From NCBI RefSeq assembly GCF_003473485.1, contig NC_053045.1, positions 57,268,494 to 57,332,493 on the forward strand: a stretch of DNA of 64,000 nucleotides, read 5' to 3'. Both the position numbers and the translations under genes were made by a program. The notes under the pieces are model-generated. The model ran no database searches and was not told the DNA's origin. It saw only the letters and a list, made by a program, of their open reading frames with translations. The stretch comes from Medicago truncatula. Lineage: Eukaryota > Streptophyta > Magnoliopsida > Fabales > Fabaceae. This document shows, piece after piece, positions 1 through 12,500 of this stretch. Position 1 is the first letter of the stretch; the number at the start of each line of letters is the position of its first letter.

Positions 1-2600
1 AGCTATCAACTCTTCCTCCAACACGACAAATGAATTGGGAGGGATAATGTCCAAATACCGCTCTATATTTTAGTTGAAAATCACTACACAGTTGTATCTA
101 TCCGGAGACAAGTCAACAAGGTTCTCCCGACTAGTTTCTTGAAAACACCTACTTGAGAATGCGATCAAACTAAATGTGGATGGGAGATCTATTGGTAACC
201 TAAGTCGTTCTGATTATTGTGGTCTTCTTAAAAATTCGTTAGGGGGTTGGATTTTTGGCTTTTTCCAAAGTTTGTGATTTTACATCTAATATTAATGTTG
301 AGTTTCAGACTATGTTTCAAGAAATATATATTAAGTTGTTTCAAGAAAAGGATATAATTGTTAACTGGTCCAGTGGTTTGTTTTGCTTGAATGGAGAGCA
401 GGGGCCATTTTTTTGAACAAAATAGTAAAAATTGAACATAAATATAAAAAGAAAGCAATTGTAAGGGTCAAACTAGCGACCTCTGATGGAAAAACAAACA
501 TCTTTTCCACTGCACCTACTGAGTTCTAGTATACATATTATGCCTAATCTAATATATATATATATATATAGAATATCTGGGAGGTACCATGGCTCTCGGG
601 GTCCCTGGGAAGATCCGCCCCTGGTCTCGATCTAGCTTGGAATTTGTGGTTTTCTTGTGAATTTGATTTTCTCTCAGCGATAAAATTCATCAAAGAGAGA
701 GTTCCGCATCATCCACATGCTGTGATTGTTGATTACATTAGATCCATGCTGACTAAGAACTTGAACATTGTTCTTGTGCACATCTTACGAGAAAGCGAGA
801 AGGAAACTCTTGCGCTGACTGGCTAATTTGCCAAATTTAGAGCTGCTCTTGATAATGAGAATAAACTTTTTAATTTTTTTTTTCCGGCCTTTATTGGCTA
901 GTATATTTGCTTAACTGATGCTATGCTGTATCTTTCATTAAACCATAATTTTCTTTTCTATCTTATTTTTTTCCCATTGATAAAAAAAAAAAAACATGAC
1001 GCATTGAAGCACACTCCTAACATAGACCAACACATCATTCCAACTTCAAAGAATAAAGCACGAGCAACTGGCACATCAAGGGTAAAAAAAAATATGACAA
1101 CTATATTTAATGGTCTCAATATTATAATCATGTTTTGTTAAGAAGTTCTAATTTTTTAGGAGAGACTTTTGTAATATTCTATACATTTCTGTAGAAATTT
1201 GTACATGTAGTGATTGTTTTTTTTTTTTGGTACTTAACGTAAATAAATGGAGAATCCGAAGTTCAAACATGACCAATATATAATGTGATGTCCCTACTTT
1301 AAGGTGAAATAAGGTTATGCTTATGGGAACGATAGTGTCTTTGGTTTTACAACTACTAAAATTAATTTTCAAAAAGAAATTATAGCGTTTACTCGGAAGA
1401 GACTCCACAACATAACGACTAAAAAAACTCAAAGAGAGACTGTAACAACAGAGGTGGAGCCCTTCATGGTGTCCCACCCGGAAAAATTAACAACTGTAGG
1501 TTTATTTTGCGAGATTTTAAACAATTTTGTTGCGGTTTTAGTGTTCGACATATCTAAATTCCCACTTGATGTAGTGGTCCACCTAGAAAATTAACAAATT
1601 AAAATCGTAGGTCTATATTACAAGTTTTTAAACAAATTTTCATTGGTTTGAGTTTTCAGGGGTTCTAAAAGTGATATATGTGATTTTTGTCGTATCTACA
1701 CTTGGTTGGGTACCGGAGGCTTACCAACCTTCTAATTTTTTTGGGTTTAAAAAAAGATTCGTAATTTATTGCCATAGTAAACTATGTAATTTATTTTTTA
1801 AAAATACTCGAGTTTTTTAGTCAAAATTTTAATGGCTCACCCAAACTATTTTTTGTGGCTCCGCCACTATATAACAATAAGTTAATCGACACTTATCTTT
1901 ATCTTTCACCAAGTGCGATGAACTTGGACTCGGCAATCCAACTCTAACCAAAGCGGGAATCACCACTGAATAGTTCACTTTTCATGCAATCATGTCAATA
2001 AAAAATTTGAAGTTACTTTCCATAATGAGATGTGATATACAATCTCTCCAAACCGAGATATAGGCACCACATTTATGCATAAATAGCAAATAATTTACAG
2101 TTTTTTCTAATGGATATATAATTTAGCATGTACCACTTGTTCGCTAAAAATTCTTGAGTTCAAAGGAATTGCAATGAAGCGAGATTTCATGCATTCCCCA
2201 ATCATTGAGCTTAAGAGGATGGATATATCATATACTAAGATAGTACCAAGTACAGCTAGAACTGCCTACCATGACAAACATTACATTCAGATTTATTATT
2301 TTATTTCAACCGACACATATCCATGTAAGTACCACGTAAGCTCAAATGAATAAACAAGTGCAATCATGGACTCATCACATGCAATTTGCTAACTAAATAC
2401 CAACAACTTTGATCTTCTAATCCATTTCCTCCCTTAACAATCGCCTTATCAAATTGTAAATGACAGCTTCAATCCCACATGCAATTCTGTAACACATAAC
2501 AATTTTTTTGGTATCATATGCAATGCCTTTCCCTCAATTTCCAATGAGTTAATAAAATTAAAAACAATGGAAATATCTTCTAGCAACAATGCAACTGTGC
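1..2600. other. Repeat-rich intergenic DNA
   Basis: I see no intact gene here. The stretch holds a (TA)n run at about 552-570, a decayed LINE RNase H fragment at about 560-870 (listed separately), and around 1470-1680 two diverged copies of a roughly 100-base unit, each with a 'gtaggt' stretch followed by 'ttttaaacaa'. From about 1900 to 2600 there is ordinary AT-rich DNA leading into the promoter of the sugar transporter. Short open frames in this stretch have no recognisable homology. Confidence 0.6.
560..870 (+). mobile_element. Decayed LINE RNase H-domain fragment
   Basis: The frame at 644-826 reads like the end of the RNase H-like domain of plant non-LTR retrotransposons: a 'D.LSAIKFI..RVPHHPHAVIVDYIRSML' stretch followed by 'LVHILRESEKETLAL', matching the family pattern of a hydrophobic helix, a central I/R..L and an H..RE.N..AD.LA ending. 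The expected N and D near the end are replaced. Upstream at about 600-645, 'GLDLAWNLWF' resembles the preceding part of the same domain. No reverse transcriptase lies upstream, so this is a fragment. The family call rests on pattern recognition only. Confidence 0.55.
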
Positions 2601-2603
2601 TAC

Positions 2604-2611
2604 TATAAATA
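2604..2611 (+). promoter_or_regulatory. Putative TATA box of the sugar transporter gene
   Basis: TATAAATA lies about 110 bases before the chosen ATG at 2722, a normal plant distance given a short 5' leader. No other TATA-like motif is better placed. Confidence 0.55.
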
Positions 2612-2721
2612 CCATCCTACACACATCATGTTTTTGCATGTCCACTATTACATTGCTCTCAACTTCTTGTGTTGCTCATATTTAAGGCTATATAGTGTAT
2701 ATATTGCCAGTGAAAAAACAA

Positions 2722-5700
2722 ATGACAATTGAGCAGCACAAGGATGTTGAGAGTGGACATGAAAATACACATAGAGATTTACAAGAGCCCTTCATTCAAC
2801 ATGGAAAGGATGCTACTGTTGACTATCATGATATTGAATCTAATAAAAGGGCTGAAAATGGATCCATTGGAATGGTTCTGCTCAGCACATTTGTTGCTGT
2901 TTGCGGTTCTTTTTCATTTGGAACTTGTGTAAGTTTCTTTTGAATTTTCTTAAAATTATAATATGGTGCATTTTTAGCTGAAAGCTATTATTTTGGCAGG
3001 TGGGATATTCATCACCCACTCAAGCAGCTATCAGGGCAGATCTTAATCTATCTATCTCTGAGGTTAGTATTCCAAATGAAAATGTCAATGAGGAGGGGAA
3101 TTTGCACCAACTAATAATAATGTCTTGTGGCAGTTTTCCATGTTTGGTTCTTTAGTAACAATTGGTGCAATGCTTGGAGCTATAACAAGTGGTCGGATTA
3201 CAGATTTCATTGGTCGAAAAGGGGTAATGAAAATGTCAATTTCCTTCGAATATATGCACTTTACAATTATAGGACCATTCATTATTAACAAGCCTTAAAA
3301 TTCACAGGCAATGAGATTGTCAACAGGATTCTGCATAACAGGATGGCTGGCTGTCTTCTTTTCAAAGGTGTGTATATCTTCTACACAATATTTACCGAAG
3401 AAAAAAAGAATTTTACAAAATGCAAAAGAATTATTACATTACTCACTTGTGTTATTCTTTTTAATGCAGGATCCTTACTCACTTGATATAGGAAGATTTT
3501 TCACAGGATATGGAATTGGAGTTATTTCATATGTGGTAATTATAAACTCTTAGAAAGTTTAAGATGAGGCCTCATGTTGCTTCTTCTTGATGATAATATT
3601 TCAAATTTTAACAATACATAGCAAAAAAATGTAACAGGTCCCTGTATATATAGCTGAAATAGCCCCAAAAAATCTTCGAGGTGGACTTGCAACAACAAAT
3701 CAGGTAGGGTGATATTAACTAGAGTTTAAGTTTGATACACCATCTGTGCAAAAGGTTTTACATTGTTAGCAAATCACAATCAATCAAACGTATGACTTTA
3801 GAAGTAATTACGGTTAAAGTCAAACGTGTTTACTATAAGTTAAGATTTCATTGAGAATAATATTGACCTTGATTATTATTGTTCCGCAGCTTATGATTGT
3901 TATTGGAGCATCAGTCTCATTCTTACTAGGAAGTGTTTTAAGTTGGAGAAAACTAGCTCTAGCAGGTAAGTTACTATAATATAGCTTTTAATTATTGCAT
4001 TGCATTAAGTGTAGCTAATTATGGAGTAAAAGTTCTAACTGTTGGACTTTGTTTGAATTTTGAAAGGTCTTCTTCCTTGTCTTTCCTTGCTGATTGGTTT
4101 GTGCTTTATCCCTGAATCTCCAAGATGGCTGGTAAACATCTAAAGCACAAAACTGTAACATACAGCATAAGAGGAAGATAACAATGCAGATTAATAAACT
4201 TTTTTTTTTCAGGCTAAGGTTGGTCGCGAAAAAGAATTTCAAGTGGCTTTAAGGCGACTTCGGGGGAAGAATGTTGATATTTCTAATGAAGCTGATGAAA
4301 TTCTTGTACTCTCTATGCACCCTTAATTGATTCAATTCAAAATCTTTAAAATGTTTCATAATCAATTTGACTTGTTTGATAAGCTGATTTGAGTATTTTT
4401 TTATGTGATTAGGATTATATTGAAACTCTTCAAAACCTTCCTAAAGTTAAGCTTTTGGATTTGTTCCAGAACAAACATGCGCGTTCTGTAGTTGTAAGTA
4501 ACATACTTAATTTTCTACCAAAAATTCAATCAAAGCTACATTTAGATATTCAGAAAGTATCTAACTGGTTGAAATGATATCAGATTGGTGTTGGATTAAT
4601 GGTATGTCAACAATCTGTTGGAATTAATGGTATTGGATTTTATACATCAGAGACATTCGTAGCAGCTGGTAAGTTTGAAAAAATACATTTTGATTTTGAA
4701 AAATCAAAGTAGCTCTCTTTGTTTATATTTATTTATTTATTTATATATCGCGCTACAACATGACTTGCAGGACTTTCTTCGGGAAAAATTGGTACCATAG
4801 CCTATGCTTGTATGCAGGTAGTTTTCTATCCCTATATGAATTTCTCATACATTTATTTATTGATAATATAACTGTACTTTTATAACAGCATATATTAAAA
4901 TGAATGACAGGTTCCATTCACTATTTTGGGAGCCATTTTGATGGATAAATCTGGAAGAAGACCACTTATAACGGTAATTCTATTATCAAGTATCTAAAAT
5001 TTTTGATAATACCGTTGATAAGGGGAAATGCCTAATAGAAGTGTCTATATGCATGTAGGCTTCAGCAAGTGGAACATTTTTAGGTTGCTTTATGACTGGA
5101 ATTGCTTTCTTTCTCAAGGCAAGTTTTACTAATCATATTTTCTATATAGATTATGACGTGTATCTCTCAATTCGTCAATTTTGAAACTTTGTGTATAATT
5201 CCATGGATCAGGATCAGAACTTGCTGCTTGAGTTGGTACCAATATTAGCTGTTGCCGGCATTCTGGTGAGTCTAATTTGAAAATGTGATTAAGGAATTTG
5301 AGTTAATGAAATGTTAGTTAATCACATACATTCTTTAAGCATATTTGACCTGAAATTGTATCAAATTGTGTCAGATATATGTAGCAGCATTTTCAATTGG
5401 AATGGGACCGGTTCCTTGGGTAATAATGTCTGAGGTATGTGTCATTTGGTTTTGTGGCTTTTGTAGTGCAACTCTTATGAACAATTGTGCTCATGGAAGG
5501 TATTGAGAAAATCCAAGTCACGCATTGAAAAGATACAAATAGTGACATTCTTACGATATATGTCGATTTTATAAAAATGAATTAGACTCGATATAAAAAC
5601 CGAATAAAAAGGTAGATGCAGTGTTGATGTAAGAAATGCTTTAATTAATACTAGTTTTCATATTGCAGATCTTTCCTATACATGTAAAGGGAACTGCTGG

Positions 5701-5988
5701 GAGTTTGGTAGTTTTGATAAATTGGCTAGGAGCTTGGGTTGTTTCATATACTTTCAACTTTCTTATGAGCTGGAGTTCTCCTGGTAAGCACAATACACTA
5801 CCACAATTAGTTAGTAAACTTAAGTTCTTCATCTTGGTAACATATATCTTCTATATTTTTGAGCAGGTACATTGTTTTTATATGCTGGATGTTCCCTTTT
5901 AACTATTCTTTTCGTAGCAAAGTTAGTCCCAGAAACCAAAGGAAAAACATTGGAAGAAATTCAGGCATGCCTCAATTCATCGATATGA
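2722..5988 (+). CDS. ERD6-like monosaccharide transporter (MFS sugar porter)
   Basis: A 12-helix sugar/H+ symporter of the ERD6-like (ESL/SFP) group, which in plants is usually vacuolar and exports sugars to the cytosol. Eighteen exons: 2722-2928, 3000-3062, 3134-3223, 3308-3367, 3470-3535, 3638-3703, 3890-3965, 4067-4131, 4213-4305, 4413-4493, 4584-4668, 4771-4817, 4911-4973, 5059-5118, 5212-5265, 5375-5434, 5669-5783, 5867-5988. They sum to 1,473 nt, 490 residues, the family's normal length. Visible signatures are [11 protein letters not shown] after helix 2, PESPRWL after helix 6, DKSGRRP after helix 8 and [11 protein letters not shown] at the C-terminus. An acidic cytosolic N-terminus of about 50 residues precedes helix 1. 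The ATG at 2722 is the first in frame; a longer frame would need a GTG. The intron at 5119-5211 has a GC donor. The subfamily is sure; the individual member, substrate and membrane are inferred. Confidence 0.95.
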
Positions 5989-6911
5989 ATTAAAGAGTTA
6001 CCAAATCACAGCCACTAGTTGATGGTGCTGTTGGAGACCAAGCTGAAAATTGCAGTAGGAGGACATTTTTCAGTTACTATTATTTTATCAGATTGTAGTA
6101 TTAGATTGCTTTGTTGCAAGGAATAGCAAAAAGAGGACTAGGATTGGCAACACCGAGTAACTCATAAAATAGCAAATTAATAAGAGTAATTTTTTTACAT
6201 ATGAACTGCATTGTAATAGAATGGACGTTACACCTAAAATATAGACCTAACTAATAAGTGTATTGTGTTAAGTCCAAAACACATAACTGTAAATCAACGT
6301 TCAAAATGCCATGTTTAACACATTAACCTGCATCAGTAACCTATTAAAATCTCTAAGCAAACAACCAAACATTCAAATGAACTATTTTGTTCCAAAACAA
6401 TATCATCAACAAAATGCACTAGAACCACTGTTACTCCTACATCATTTTCTATAGAATGGAAGACATCCTTGACCTTAACTGAATACGCACCAGTATTCAT
6501 AAATATCATGTAAAAAAAATGTTTGCCCAAAAAATACGTACAATCCTCCACTAACTCCTCTTCTCACTGAAATAGACTACACCTCCACCCGTCCCACCCT
6601 TGCTAAAACCCGAAATGAACACATCCACGAACGACACCTTCTTATTATACCCAAAAATATGATCTTTTTTTTTAATATAATTATTAATATGATACGGTTG
6701 ATTATGAATGAGATTGGCGTATAAAATATGATTTCTAGGAGTGAGTTATACCGAATGAGAGTCAACGATTGAAGGTTTGTGGACCTTGAGGAAGTATTTG
6801 AGTAGTTGTGTGAAATCTCACGAAGAGCTTGAAGATAGTTCCTTTGTGATGTGGTAATCAAAGAACAAACACAACTATCTGAACAAGATCAATGAGCACA
6901 CTGCCACTAAG

Positions 6912-7868
6912 TCCCTCTTTGGTTCTGCGGTTGGCATCCATGGACGTACGTTTACACCTCTAAACGTGGTTTTATTGTATTTGGAAGGTGTTTGGTACCC
7001 ATGTTAAAAACGTGATTGTTCCTTTTACAATCGATTTTATGCGAAGCTACAATATGTAGCTTTTCTGTCCACCAAAATCAATTCTGCAGAAGTAACATTA
7101 TTATTTCCAGCTTTTCCCTTCATTGTCCTGCGTTTTTTATGTCTAACACAAATCCTAACGTTTATTTGAATAAAATTGACATAAAGAAATAACTAAATGT
7201 AGTAACGGTGAGAAACTTAAAGGACCGAAATAAATCAATTTTTAGTTAGAGGATCAATCTGATACCAATTAAATAGTTAGACGATAAAAAAAAGTAATTA
7301 AACATTTTTTTTATTGCTGTCTGGTACTGTTATCTAATCTTCAGGTTAGAGATGAGAGATGAATGGGCCCATTGTAATTCATGTAGAGTCATTTTCCTTT
7401 TACATTTTTATTTTATTTTTTTGCTTTTAATTCTAAAACTAGAAAAGCTCGAACTATGTAGAAGTGGAAGCAAATAATAATTCAATTGGTTTGATAACAA
7501 AATATTACAAATAACTCTTATTAATGAATATTATTTTAAAAGGAATTTCCGTTAAAAAAATCATTTTAAAAGGAATTTATGAACCAATAAAAATGTACTT
7601 ATGATTTTAGAAAAGTAGAAATAATTATCTGAAAAGAAAATATGATATTTAGTTTCAAAAACAATTAAAAGGATAATTTGGTCATTGTACATTCAAAATC
7701 AATTTTGATTAAAATTATTCAAACAACATCAACTCATAAGAATCACTTTTAAGTGAGTGTATCCAAACATAAATCAATTCACATCAAACTCACTTTTAAC
7801 CATAATCAATTCTCTCAAACTCAATTATACCAGAATCAATTAACTCTGCCGCCAAACCAAACACGCTG
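6912..7868. mobile_element. Candidate non-autonomous DNA transposon
   Basis: The left end reads 'ctttggttctgcggttggca' and the right end 'ctgccgccaaaccaaacac', imperfect inverted repeats of each other. Inside, many copies of 'aatcaattc' and 'accaaacat' words recur in both orientations, a style shared with the repeat in intron 1 of the splicing-factor gene. There is no coding capacity. No convincing target duplication was found, so the boundaries are approximate. Confidence 0.35.
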
Positions 7869-8559
7869 AGACAATTGAAAAATAATTTTTGGGTCTCATG
7901 CATGAATCACATGTGATACTAACGAGTCTTACACTATGGTTATGAATTTAAATATTGAATCATTTAGAGGGTTGGGATGAATGAAAATTTTGAAGTGGTC
8001 TAAGAGAGTTTAAAATTCTATGCAATTTTTATTGTTTGAATGATTCAAAAAAAAAAATTGGTACAAAATGATTCAAATTTTTAAAAAGATGAAAATTTAT
8101 AAAATATTTTGTTTAAGTTAAGTTTAGAAAATTTCAAACGATACTTGGAAACTATTTTTATTAGGAATTCTATTTTTTTTAGTAAACCTAAGAAATAAAA
8201 ATTATGAAACCTAAGAAATAAAAATTATGAATGTCAAATTGGTTTTTATATTTTCTTTTTAAAAAAATTCAAGTTGTTCTTCATAATTTTTAAATTGCTC
8301 GTATAAATTTCCAAAATTACAAGTTGACTCCTGTAAATTTTCAAAGATTGAAAATTAACCTCTAAATTTTTTTAAAATTTGAATTTGTCCGTTTAAATTT
8401 TTAAAATTTGCAACCCGGTCCATATTTAAAAAAAAAAAATAACTTTGACCCAAAACTTTTAAAATTTAAAAAAGTAGCATAAAATTGTTAATAATGATTT
8501 GGTTCAATGACAGTCACAAATGTCCTTTTTATAGTATGTTTTGTATAAAATTATTCTAA

Positions 8560-8850
8560 AACCATTTTGCTGTGGAAATGGTTTATGTGAGTTGTACTCC
8601 AAAACCATTAGATGTACTTAATGGTTTCAGCAGGTGAAAAAAACCAAGGACCTAGAGCCATTGACATCATTCAGTTTTGGACTGACACAATTGGAGGAGG
8701 AGGAAAGAAATGGTTTATGTGAGTTGTACTCCAAAACCATTTTGTTGTGGAAATGGTTTCTGTGTGTTGTACTCCGAAACCATTTTGCCGTGGGAATGGT
8801 TTCCAGAAATTTTTGCTGTGGGAATGGTTTCAGCAATTCATTTTTTGAGC
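8560..8850. repeat. Cluster of 'aaaccatt...aatggttt' hairpin units
   Basis: At least four imperfect units consist of 'aaaccatttt', a short 'gctgtgg'-type spacer and 'aatggttt', so each can fold on itself. The phrase 'atggtttatgtgagttgtactc' recurs at about 8578 and 8710. No long open frame is present and I cannot assign a family. Confidence 0.6.
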
Positions 8851-9508
8851 TTTCACTACAAATCCATCAAACACTTTTCTAGCAAACAATCATCAGAATC
8901 ATAACACACTACAAATTTCGAATTCTTCTTTTCTTTTCTATCAATTTCGAATTCTTCTCTTTCGTGTCCTTTTTTTTTTCTTCGAATCTTTGAAGCTAAA
9001 TCTAGGCATATGTGTTTGCTTTTCGAAAATTTTGAAGGTGGATTTGAGTTTAAAAAGAAAATGGATGTCGGATTCTTGATTTTTTTTTTTTTTTTGAAAA
9101 CGGAGGTTTTTGCTATCTCCGGCGCGGCGCCGCCGCCTTGTTGGGATGGCAGGCACCGCCCTGGCGCTTGAAGAGGAGGTCGGAGAAGAAACTCTTTTGC
9201 AGAACATCTCTCTAAGTTTCAGACTTAGAGAGAAAGAGTGTTGGTTTATGATTTTTTTTTTTGTTTGAAATTGTTTTTATACTGCCTTTTCTTATGTAAA
9301 TCCAATGGTTGTGAAGTGTTTATGCACCGTAACTTTTCCCCTTACGGAGGTAGTATAATTTATTCATATCATCTTATTGTAAAAGAATGTATTTTACTTA
9401 AAAAAAATAAAATTGTAAAAGAATGTATTTAATTCTTCAATTCATTCCTATATATTTTTGTCCTCTCTCAATAATTCGCAATCCTATCTGAATTTTACTA
9501 TCGGGGTA

Positions 9509-9517
9509 TTAGGGTTT
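9509..9517 (+). promoter_or_regulatory. Telo-box-like motif before the SR protein gene
   Basis: TTAGGGTTT, the reverse of the plant telo-box AAACCCTAA, sits about 45 bases before the start codon. In plants this motif is common near the start sites of genes for RNA-processing and translation proteins. A role here is inferred. Confidence 0.5.
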
Positions 9518-9558
9518 TTGTTGTTCCTCTAGAACTCTCTTCTCTTTAATTTCTCAGA

Positions 9559-12500
9559 ATGGGTCGATATCGAAGCCGTAGCAGAAGCTACAGCCCTCGC
9601 CGGCGTAGCAGAACTCCACCACCTCGCGGTCGCAAGCGTTACGAAGATGATCGCTATCCTGACAACAGGTCTCGCAGAGACCGTCGTTCTCCTCTTCCTT
9701 CTGGATTACTCGTTCGTAATCTCCCTCTTGATGCAAGACCTGAAGATCTTAGGGGTCCATTTGAACGCTATGGTCCTGTCAAGGATGTTTACCTTCCGAG
9801 AAACTATTACACTGGGTATCGTCTCTTCTCTTCTAACTTTTTTTTATAGTAACAATTCAACCCCTTTCAATAAGATATTACTATGTATATTTGATTTTGC
9901 TGTGATTAGAATTGATTGAGTAAATTGTTTCTGATTAAAAGTGATTTCAAGGTCAATTGATTTGTGCTTGAATGCATTGTATAAAAGTTGAGTTGAACTA
10001 TAAGCTTGTGTATAAAAATCAATTTTAGAATCAAAAGTTACAAATCCTAGCTTCAAGTAGAATAAGTTTGGAGGCAAAATCAATTTTACTTGAAAACAAC
10101 CAAACATGTGTTACAAATCCTATCTTCAAGTAGAACAAGCTTGCAGGCACAATCAATTTTACTTGAAAACAACCAAACATGTCAGAATCAATTCTACACC
10201 TCTAGAATCAATTTTGGCCACTTTAGAAGTGGAACCAAACATACACTGTGAAATTGTGTGTATTTCATAGGAACTTGTGTAATATGGGGTGTCTAAGTCT
10301 CACATGGATTAAAACTGCTCGAGGTTAGCCTTTGACTTTCGGAGTGTGCTCCTATCAAGGTGTCAAGTTCAATTCCTCCACGTGTTAACATTTCTTGTGT
10401 TGGGCCGGTCCATACTCTGGTTTCAATTGGGTTTGTTAGGAGACAGTGGGATTGGTCCCTTGGATTAGTTTGTCATTTGGTTGGATATCGAGTTTCAAAA
10501 CAAAAGAAAGTCCGCATGGAATTGGGATGCTTGGTGGAGTGTTGAACTGGTTTGAGGAACCTATGGAAAGCTAGCTATTTTGAGTAGAATCAAGCCACTT
10601 AAATACATCGCCAACCATACCATACTATTCAATGTGGGACTTGGCACCATATAATACCCAAGTCTCTAGGAGTATTTTGACCATAGACTTATTTTTTTAC
10701 TTGTATGTTAATAATATATTGTTTTTAAATTTGTGATTGGTTTGATTTCACCGTTGAATTTTTGTTGAATTGGTTTTGTAGTGAGCCTCGTGGCTTTGGA
10801 TTTGTGAAATACCGACATGGTGAAGATGCAGCAGAGGCTAAGCAACAACTTAATCACACTATAATTGGTGGACGTGAAATAAGAATTGTATTTGCTGAGG
10901 AAAATAGGAAAACCCCTCAAGAAATGCGTGTTACTACTTCTCATGGAAGGTGTGCTTACAGTTTGATTTGATGTGCTAGTTATTTTTACATTTTACAATT
11001 ATGAAATCGTTTCATGCGTATTGATCTTTTTATTTATTTATTTATTAAAAGTGGTCGAAGTGGAGGTGGTGGTAGTAGAAGGAGAGCTCGATCAAGATCT
11101 CCACGACGCAGCCGTTATCGATGTTAGTATACCTATTTGCCTTGGCTTCAAAATCATATTTAAACACTAACAATTTTTTAAATTGGTCTATGCATTCTTT
11201 GAGAAGCCAATCCTTTTATTTATGTTATTATATCTGCATTGTTTGCAGCCTACTCTAAGTCTCCATCACCAGCCAGGGATGATTCAAGGTTTGAGTTTTA
11301 CACATTACTAATGGTTTATTTTTCCTCAATCATATTACTATATTTTAATATTTTGCTGAGCATCATATCATCTTGCTTGAACTAAAGCCTAATTTACAAT
11401 TATTATGGTGGTGCAACCGGTTGCATTTGGTTGTATACTTGTATTTAGGTACTGAAATATTATTTCGAATTGAATTTTAGACAATAGTTGTATTTCATAA
11501 GCTGGAAGTGATTTTATTTTAGCTGTAGTATGACATGTTTAGACTTTAGAATCCATGGTAGTAAAGGATGTTTGCTATTTGGTTGGAAATCATTGTGATC
11601 AAAGTTGCTCAGCAGAGCTACAGCTGGTAAAAGAATTGCTCTGTTAAGTTTTTATTCCCATCACATTTGTGATAGATGTACTGTGTCCTTGCTCGGCAAG
11701 AGTATAATTAGCTGGTTTAGTTCTTACAATCAGAGTGCCTTCCAATCCTATGACCTTGACAGGACTCCTATAATGTGTTTAAGTGAATTGAATGATATCT
11801 GCTTATGGTCTTCTTTATGCAGATAATAATGTGAGTGGAAGAGTTTAAAGATTGATTAATAAAGTTTAACAAGTAAAGAGGCTTAAAGTGATCTGGTACT
11901 TGCTTACGTATCTATCAAAGTCCCTTCATAAGAAATATCGATTCCAAACTTGCCTTATTCTGCCAGTTGTCCGGACTTTACCCACTTTGGATTTTGGCTT
12001 GTTGCAGAAGAATGGTTCAAATAATTACTTTTTTTTATTCCCTTATACCATTTTTCTGTGAAGAAGATTTTATTTAGTTTGATATATTGTTTTGCATATA
12101 CCATCCAGTTTAGAAAGAATATAAAGCTTATAGTTGGCCAAAGAAAATCATGCTCAAAGAATGGAAGCCAAAGTATTTACGGGTAGAGATATGTTGTGCA
12201 AGAAAGATAGTTGTCATTTTAAAAAGTTGGGACAAAGAGAGCTATGAAGTTACCAGATGCTGTTGTTGCAGTACATCATTCATAACTGTCTGTTTGGATC
12301 AAAGTGTCATGTATTTGTCCAGAAACTTTTGGAAGGTACAGGTAAAGGTCACATTTTGGCTAATTAGACTCTAAAGAGGAAGCAAGTATTAGTTCTTATA
12401 AGAAACTAAAAAAAATGAAGGTTTGATTGATTTTGTGTCAATTATCTTTGTAGGTAGTTTTTCTTTAAACAACAAATGAACTCATGACCTTACCTGTGTA

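Larger units (their letters stand above)
5989..9500. other. Intergenic region with MITE-like and hairpin repeats
   Basis: I see no gene. From about 6912 to 7868 there is a candidate non-autonomous DNA transposon, 8560-8850 is a cluster of short self-complementary repeats, and 8240-8460 is a low-complexity tract with repeated 'aaatttt' words. A short GC-rich palindromic island lies at about 9118-9140. Open frames here, including one on the minus strand at 8941-9207, are low-complexity (runs of K, R and S) and unsupported. Confidence 0.6.

Noticed and set aside
2695-2721. Upstream extension of the sugar transporter frame
   Set aside because: It begins with GTG, not ATG; the first ATG in frame is at 2722.
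5663-5902. Read-through frame across the last transporter intron
   Set aside because: A clean donor (CTG|GTAAGC at 5783) and acceptor (GAGCAG at 5866) restore the conserved C-terminus.
8941-9207. 88-residue minus-strand frame rich in K and R
   Set aside because: Its composition comes from poly-T and purine runs, and no homology is apparent.
10366-10382. A tRNA gene in SCL28 intron 1
   Set aside because: Only a degenerate B box is present; no acceptor or anticodon stem can be formed.
11605-12374. Open frames within intron 4 of the SCL28 gene
   Set aside because: They lack recognisable domains and lie between two well-supported splice sites. A cassette exon in this long intron is possible but cannot be shown.
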